Source: Bacillota bacterium
Lineage (GTDB): Bacteria; Bacillota; UBA994
DNA length: 64,000 nucleotides
Reading direction: 5' to 3'
Assembly: GCA_018333655.1 (NCBI GenBank)
Contig: JAGXTJ010000055.1
Span: 1 to 64,000, forward strand
A program made the translations under genes and the position numbers. The notes under the pieces were generated by a model. That model was not told the DNA's origin and did no database searches. It saw nothing but the letters and a program-made list of their open reading frames with translations. Positions 58,991-64,000 of the stretch are shown here, in pieces. Numbering within the stretch: position 1 is the first letter of the stretch; each line of letters opens with the position of its first letter.

Positions 58991-59659
58991 ATGAAATTGT
59001 TAGTCTCCCTCGTTACTGCTGCCTTTGTTGTCTTTCTGGCCGAGCTAGGCGACAAAACCCAACTAATGTGCATGGCCTTTGTGGCCAAGTACGGCATGCG
59101 ACGGGTGTTTGCGGGGGCAGCTGCGGCAGCTGTACTTAATACAGCGCTAGCCGTGCTGATGGGCGAGGGCCTGACTAGGATTATTCCGCTCTCCACCCTG
59201 CAGCTCTTCGCGGGCATGGGCTTCCTAGTGTTTGGCTTCTGGACCATGCGGCAGGGCGAGCGCGAGGATATGTGTCCCTCGCAAACCGCTACCAAGAAAC
59301 ATCCTTTTTGGACGGTTTTCTTCTCTTTTTTTGTCGCAGAATTTGGCGATAAGACTCAGCTGGTCACGCTAGGACTTACTGCCAAATTCGACGCCCCGCT
59401 CCTCATGTGGGCAGGGGCAAGTTTAGGCTTGGTAGCGGCGCAACTAGTCGGCATCAGCATGAGCGGCTGGCTCAGCAAACGCGTGCCACCGCGTATTTTA
59501 CAGGCCAGTGCGGCCATCATGTTTTTAGCATTTGGCAGCGCAACTCTCTACCAAAGCGCTCCAGACAGCGCAAAAACCCCTATGATCTTGATGACTTATG
59601 TAGCCCTCTTGGGCCTAACTTCTTATCTAATGGTGCAGAAGAAACGTATGTGCGACTAA
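58991..59659 (+). CDS. TMEM165/GDT1 family transporter, probable Mn2+ exporter
   Basis: A 222-residue membrane protein with two repeats of the GDT1 motif: VVFLAELGDKTQLMCMAFVAK near the start and FFVAEFGDKTQLVTLGLTAK in the second half, both with the E-x-G-D-K-T cation site. About six helices. Bacterial relatives (MneA type) export Mn2+. GAGGAGGA lies before the ATG at 58991, and a Mn2+ riboswitch precedes it, which supports manganese as substrate. Confidence 0.92.
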   Translation: MKLLVSLVTAAFVVFLAELGDKTQLMCMAFVAKYGMRRVFAGAAAAAVLNTALAVLMGEGLTRIIPLSTLQLFAGMGFLVFGFWTMRQGEREDMCPSQTATKKHPFWTVFFSFFVAEFGDKTQLVTLGLTAKFDAPLLMWAGASLGLVAAQLVGISMSGWLSKRVPPRILQASAAIMFLAFGSATLYQSAPDSAKTPMILMTYVALLGLTSYLMVQKKRMCD

Positions 59660-59699
59660 CCTGTTGCAGCTAGAAGGAGAGGAGGTCGCCAGCAGCACC

Positions 59700-60683
59700 A
59701 TGAGCCATCTCGATAGCAGTGTTACTTGCTCTACCCCACTTCTAGGCGGTCAGAGCGGCAGCAAGGTTTCGCGCCTCACAGAAGGGAGTGGCGAAACCAA
59801 GATCATTAAAACTACCCGCCGCGAAGACATGCCTGACTACCTTACGGCTAACTACCCCTCAGTCGACATGGCAGAGTATCTGTTCTACACGGAGCTTCAA
59901 CCTAAGCTCGACCTACCCGCGCCCTCTCTACTCGGGCACGGGCATTTGCCGCAGGGCGGGGTATTCTTGGTGCTAGAAGATGTCGCGAAAAGCCATCGTC
60001 TGCTGCCTCTAGGGCACCACTACACAACTCTAGAGCTCTTGTCCATCATCGCTACCTATGCTCGCCTACACGGTAGGGGACAGAGGATAGCTGCCGCCGA
60101 TAAGGCCTACTCATGGCTGCACCAAGACCCGCGCACTACTCTTGCCGCACACCTCGTTTTGCGACACCTGCAAGAGCTAGCAAGAAACGAGTGGACTAAT
60201 GCTCTGGCAGCTGTGCCCCTTTACTCGCCCCGCCTGCCCTCTCTCTTGCGCGAGGTGGCAGCGCGCCTAGCCCACTTGCCTTCGACCATTCTCCACAACG
60301 ACTTCTATGCGACAAATGTCGCTTTGCCCCTAGACTGCACACAACCCGCAGTCTTGCTGGACTGGCAACTTATCGGGCGTGGCCCCTTACAACTTGATCT
60401 CGCCAACATTGGCCTCCTCAGCGCAAGCCCGTGTTTTAAAGAAGTAGATAAAGATGCCGTGCTACTTGGCTACCTTGAGGCTTTGGCACGAGAAGGCGGC
60501 CCCAAAATCACTCTCAGGGCTTTACGCGAGCAGTATACCTACGCTGAGCTCTTGCTGGCGCTCGATTTCTTGCCACGCTTTGTGCGCGCCATGCATCGCG
60601 CCAATGATCTTAACGAGCCTTGGATTCCCTGGATGCGCGATGCCTATGCAACGAACATGGCCAATATTGCGGTTCATCTTTAA
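59700..60683 (+). CDS. Phosphotransferase/kinase-like (APH fold) protein
   Basis: A 327-residue protein of the aminoglycoside phosphotransferase/choline kinase fold. The Brenner-type catalytic segment is TILHNDFYATNVALPLDC (H-N-D..N) and the metal DFG-like site is AVLLDWQLIGRGPLQLDLANI. The N-lobe has KIIKTTRRED and EYLFYTELQPKL. The ATG at 59700 has GGAGG thirteen bases upstream; a TTG at 59664 in frame is the other option. It follows the GDT1 gene by 40 bp. A resistance or small-molecule kinase role is possible; substrate unknown. Confidence 0.82.
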   Translation: MSHLDSSVTCSTPLLGGQSGSKVSRLTEGSGETKIIKTTRREDMPDYLTANYPSVDMAEYLFYTELQPKLDLPAPSLLGHGHLPQGGVFLVLEDVAKSHRLLPLGHHYTTLELLSIIATYARLHGRGQRIAAADKAYSWLHQDPRTTLAAHLVLRHLQELARNEWTNALAAVPLYSPRLPSLLREVAARLAHLPSTILHNDFYATNVALPLDCTQPAVLLDWQLIGRGPLQLDLANIGLLSASPCFKEVDKDAVLLGYLEALAREGGPKITLRALREQYTYAELLLALDFLPRFVRAMHRANDLNEPWIPWMRDAYATNMANIAVHL

Positions 60684-63394
60684 CGTTCTTGGCGTGTGAC
60701 GGTAACAGGCTGGCCCCAGTCGCAGAAAATATCGCTATGGCTGAGCAAAATACTCTGTCTACCAAGGGAGAGCACGGCCTGCCGCATTTTTGCTAGGCGT
60801 TCTCTGTCTGTGTTAAGAAAGGGATCGTCAAATAGAAGTGGTATGGTGCTCTCTGCGCTTACAAGATCAGCCATGGCCAGACGGAGTGCTAAGTACAACT
60901 GGTCCCTAGTCCCCTGGCTTAACTCAGCCGGGGTTACTTTGTTGCCCCGTTCGGCCACCACAAAGACGTGAAATCCTTCGTCAAGCCTAACATGGCGGCC
61001 TGTTCCCGTTATCGCCGCAAAGTAGTGCGTAGTTCGGTCTTCCATGTGCCCTCTAGCCGCTGTGTGAAACTCCTCGGCCGCGCTCTTTAGCTCGGTGATG
61101 GCGATTCCGAGCACCCGCGCCTCGCGGGTGTGCTGCCTTTCGCGCTCTAACACTTCTGCTAGCGCTTCTTCTCCGAGCGCTAGGCTTTCTGTGCTCTGCC
61201 CAACGAGGTAGCCTTGCCGATTGCGCAAGCTAAATATTTCCTGCTCGAGGCTTTCAACTTGTGCCCGTGCAAGTTCCAATTGTCTCTCGAGCGCTTTCTT
61301 GGCTTGGTCCACACCGAGCACATCGTCGGCCTGCTCAGGTGACGGCAGCCCAGGATACTTATCCACATGCGCTAGCCACTCTTGGCGCGCTAACAACATA
61401 TCGGTAGTAGCATCTATTTTGCGACGTGCCAAGGCCGCTATGTCAACTGCATTGTAGTTCGCTAGCAGGTAGGCTAGCTGGCCTTGCCTAGTACTAATAT
61501 CTTGTTGCGCCTCTTTTTCGGCCAGGGCAAGGTCAACGTCAATCTGCATCAGCTGCTTGCTTAGCCCCACATATTCTTTGGCTTGCCGTTCAAAATCGTC
61601 CCAAGATGCTTTACGGAGATCGGCCAAGGCATCACTCAATCTTCGCCCCTCTAGAGAGCAAGAGGAAAGCGCAGAGACTTCGGCGAAGTAACGCGGCAGA
61701 CCCCTGACACCGTCAGAGCTTCCGCTAGACAACAGGGCGTCGATTTTCTGCCTTAACTCAGTACTGCGACCTTTCATGTATCGCACGCGCTCTGCGGCCA
61801 CTCGTTGGCCTTCCCTGACGGTCCCTTCCCTCTCCTTGTACAACAAAAAGTCTTGCCTCGCTGCGACCAGTAACTCGCTCGAGCCTACATCCAGAAAGGC
61901 AGAAGACAAGTCATATGAGGCGAGAGACCCCTCTGTCTCGCGTAGCTCCCCCTGAAGGATACGAGTCGCCGGGTTCTTTCCGCGCCAAAATAGAGAGACG
62001 GCGAGGCCAAGAGCAAGGAGCAAGACCCCTGCCCCCACCCCCATCTGCCCTCCAATAGCCATGACGGCCAATGCTCCAGCTAGTAGCCCTGCTACTGCCG
62101 GCCAGGCTGTGCGGCGAGGGCGAGAAAGCGCCTCTCGTAGCCTGGCCTCTTGCCGCGACTTTTTCTCAAGTAACGACTGTCGTGTACTAAAATTATCAAA
62201 ATCCTGTAGAGATAGCGCCCGCGGGGCTAGCCCATACTTCTTCTCATAGTCATTCGCCCAGTTAAGGAGCAGAGCTTCGCTCAAGGCGACCTGTCGTTCA
62301 CTCTCTAGAGCTTGTGCGAGGTCTTGCTCGCGTTCTTCAAGTTGTGCACTGAGCTCCGTAACAAAGCGGCGCACAGCATGTACATGCTCCACCGCATGTT
62401 CCCCTAAGAGGGCCATGAGCCTAAGAGCTGCGTGCCGAGTCTGTGCCGCGGCCTTTTCGGACTGTAATTCTCGCAGTCGGGGCAGCTCCCGCGCCGCCAG
62501 CTCCAAGGTGCTTTTCTCTATCGCTTGTGATAGGTTGCTGGCGCTAGTACTATCGGCGTCGATTTTTTGCGCCTTATCGCGGCTGGCCACATACTTGTCT
62601 CGCATCACACTCCACTGTTGCCAGGCCACTTGGATGCCAGCTTGGGCCAAAATGTTCGCCTTCTTGGCTCTTAATTCTCCCAACAGAGCGTCTAGCTTGC
62701 TTTCAACCTGCCGTAGCTCCTCTGTAGCTCCCCTTTGTTCGGCTAGACGAAGCTCTAGCTCCCGTCTCTCGTCCTGTACCTTCTCGAGGGCGCGTTCTTT
62801 AGTGCCGCTGCCCAGGCTAGGCGCATAGGCCCTCCAGTTTCGCGTCACATTCTTCAAACTATCCTGCAAGAACTCACGAGCCGCCAGGTGATGGGTGCCT
62901 CCACCCGAGATAAGCTCCTGCACCTTGGCATCTAGCGCCTGTCCCAGAGGCAAGGGTTGCGCCACATAGTAGGTGCTACGAAAGGCTTCGCTGCTAGTGA
63001 CCCCAAAGGTCTCTCGCAAGAAATCTAGATAGGCCTTGTTTGGCTTATGCGCCTCTGGTTTATGCACCCCGGTAGCAGAGTGATGCCACTTACCGGCGGG
63101 GTCGACGCGTCTGACCTCAATGGTGTTCGTGGCAAATGAACGCCTTATGCATAACTCTACTCCTTGGCACGAGAGCCACAGCTCACCCTCAAAAGAGCTG
63201 CTCCCTCCCCAGTGTCGATACTGCAGTGCAGGCGCTTTCAGACCGAAAAGTACGCCACACAGGCCCTCGGCCATAGTGGATTTACCACTCTCATTGGCGC
63301 CTAGCAAGATATTGCTGCCCGGCGAAAAATCAAAGACGGCTTCGCCGCCGTAGAGCCCCAAGCCGCGCAGAATCAGTCGCTTAAACAATACCAT
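60680..63394 (-). CDS. YhaN-like ATPase (SbcC/Rad50 family) with internal membrane hairpin
   Basis: A 904-residue ABC-type ATPase with long coiled coils. Walker A is GANESGKST near residue 33; the C-terminal head has LSQGTRDQLYLALRLAM (signature) and IPLLFDDPFLNTD (Walker B). In the centre a hydrophobic hairpin (WPAVAGLLAGALAVMAI and GAGVLLLALGLAVSLFW) sits between coiled-coil stretches, as in YhaN proteins. It works with the metallophosphoesterase encoded just upstream, an SbcCD-like pair for DNA end processing. ATG 63394 has GGTGG-type sequence before it. Confidence 0.9.
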   Translation of the reverse strand: MVLFKRLILRGLGLYGGEAVFDFSPGSNILLGANESGKSTMAEGLCGVLFGLKAPALQYRHWGGSSSFEGELWLSCQGVELCIRRSFATNTIEVRRVDPAGKWHHSATGVHKPEAHKPNKAYLDFLRETFGVTSSEAFRSTYYVAQPLPLGQALDAKVQELISGGGTHHLAAREFLQDSLKNVTRNWRAYAPSLGSGTKERALEKVQDERRELELRLAEQRGATEELRQVESKLDALLGELRAKKANILAQAGIQVAWQQWSVMRDKYVASRDKAQKIDADSTSASNLSQAIEKSTLELAARELPRLRELQSEKAAAQTRHAALRLMALLGEHAVEHVHAVRRFVTELSAQLEEREQDLAQALESERQVALSEALLLNWANDYEKKYGLAPRALSLQDFDNFSTRQSLLEKKSRQEARLREALSRPRRTAWPAVAGLLAGALAVMAIGGQMGVGAGVLLLALGLAVSLFWRGKNPATRILQGELRETEGSLASYDLSSAFLDVGSSELLVAARQDFLLYKEREGTVREGQRVAAERVRYMKGRSTELRQKIDALLSSGSSDGVRGLPRYFAEVSALSSCSLEGRRLSDALADLRKASWDDFERQAKEYVGLSKQLMQIDVDLALAEKEAQQDISTRQGQLAYLLANYNAVDIAALARRKIDATTDMLLARQEWLAHVDKYPGLPSPEQADDVLGVDQAKKALERQLELARAQVESLEQEIFSLRNRQGYLVGQSTESLALGEEALAEVLERERQHTREARVLGIAITELKSAAEEFHTAARGHMEDRTTHYFAAITGTGRHVRLDEGFHVFVVAERGNKVTPAELSQGTRDQLYLALRLAMADLVSAESTIPLLFDDPFLNTDRERLAKMRQAVLSLGRQSILLSHSDIFCDWGQPVTVTRQER

Positions 63395-63403
63395 TCCCAC
63401 CGC

Positions 63404-64000
63404 CTAATGCTCCTTGCCAAGCGCCGCCAGGCCCAAGCGAAGGGCCTGCAGGCACTCTTGTTTTTCTTCGACACTAGGCGCAGCTTCGGCTTTGGCCAAG
63501 AGTTGACGAGCAAAGTAGCCACGCACAGTGACTTCCTCGGCAATCTGTGACAGATAGAGCGGAGAGAGCCCCATGGCCTGGTCAACTACTTCGCAGTGGT
63601 AGCACAAACCCCTGGCGTAGGCTGATACTTTTTCACCGGCCAGCGCAAAATTCTCGGTGCCTTGTAGCACGATGCGTACCAGGGCTTCTTTATCTAGGCG
63701 CTCGTCAAGCCAGGATCGCAAGTAAGCCTCATCGGGCACTTCATCTAGGTTAAGTGTGAGAACCCGCTGTGGGCGCACCGCGAGCGCGACGCTACGTAGC
63801 GTGGTTCGACCACTGCCTAGTTCTACCAACTGTACCCGGCCGGTACCGCAATCGTCAAGACCTTTGCCTTCTATGGCGCCACAGTATGATATCACCATTT
63901 GTCCGAGCTGATGACTTCGCGCTTGATGAAAGTGCCCCAGGGCCACATAATCATATGCTGCTCTGGAGAGTTCCTTACTTGACAGAGGCAGACTTCGCCA
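63404..64000 (-). CDS. YhaO/SbcD-like DNA repair exonuclease, 5' part outside window
   Basis: The C-terminal about 198 codons of a metallophosphoesterase; the frame is open to the right edge, so the start is beyond the window. YDYVALGHFHQAR carries the last metal-binding GHxH motif, followed by ISYCGAIEGKGLDD and a capping region with DEVPDEAYLRSWLDE. The stop is 9 bp before the YhaN-like gene, so the two are co-transcribed. As in SbcD/Mre11 it should be a nuclease working with the ATPase. Confidence 0.9.
   Translation of the reverse strand, partial: WRSLPLSSKELSRAAYDYVALGHFHQARSHQLGQMVISYCGAIEGKGLDDCGTGRVQLVELGSGRTTLRSVALAVRPQRVLTLNLDEVPDEAYLRSWLDERLDKEALVRIVLQGTENFALAGEKVSAYARGLCYHCEVVDQAMGLSPLYLSQIAEEVTVRGYFARQLLAKAEAAPSVEEKQECLQALRLGLAALGKEH

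Overview
The window comes from an anaerobic, spore-forming member of the Bacillota, most likely a Clostridia-type lineage; I would not name a genus. The evidence is strong AGGAGG-type ribosome binding sites, many TTG/GTG starts, Gram-positive-type riboswitches, a SleB spore-cortex hydrolase, an FeFe-hydrogenase-type ACT regulator, an aldehyde:ferredoxin oxidoreductase with Mo/W-cofactor helpers, FeoAB iron uptake and a ferredoxin-type aldo/keto reductase. GC content looks close to 50 percent. No rRNA, tRNA or CRISPR array was seen.

Layout. 1-5300: GrpB/GNAT pair, EamA exporter, asparagine synthetase, surE and a metallo-hydrolase. 5350-15230: a long minus-strand block with YibE/F, a trans-sulfuration PLP enzyme, asd, an Fe-S aldo/keto reductase, pfkA, a YutG-like protein and dnaE. 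15300-21430: sleB behind a c-di-AMP (ydaO/yuaA) riboswitch, an ABC-F ATPase, a DUF401 permease, a small ACT protein, and queF with a Lit-like (DUF1461) membrane enzyme. 21430-24460: a large Trp-rich coiled-coil protein and a PH-domain membrane protein. 24500-29830: an accessory island with a truncated gene, an IS1182-type remnant, a highly structured noncoding stretch, small membrane and secreted proteins, and two adjacent HEPN/MNT modules in opposite gene order.

29850-38760: a MoxR-DUF58-DUF4129 operon, a nitrilase, a WYL regulator, a glutamate-synthase-like flavoprotein, an M20 amidohydrolase and a DUF1904 protein. 38770-41100: a feoA-feoB-(Cys-rich peptide) operon behind a Fur-box-like promoter. 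41250-44550: AOR with MoaD, MoeB and a divergent second MoaD-like gene. 44670-47860: a divergent alkaline phosphatase and a CsoR/CstR-type repressor facing a thioredoxin-reductase-like flavoprotein over a TACCC..GGGTA operator. 47850-50660: rtcB, rnhA and a NYN nuclease. 50840-53760: pdxST facing a MocR-type pdxR gene over a perfect 18-bp palindrome. 53770-56320: WalJ and a DEAD-box helicase with a terminator in its leader. 56350-59660: a lipoprotein, an FMN riboswitch with ribU, YitT, and a yybP-ykoY (Mn2+) riboswitch with a GDT1-family transporter. 59700-64000: a kinase-like protein and a YhaN/YhaO (SbcCD-like) pair cut by the window end.

Most of the window is ordinary chromosomal housekeeping sequence with legible regulation: three metabolite/ion riboswitches and three likely repressor or operator sites. 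The least explained parts are the 24.5-29.8 kb island, the coiled-coil protein, the helicase leader, and a Cys-rich 54-residue ORF directly behind feoB.
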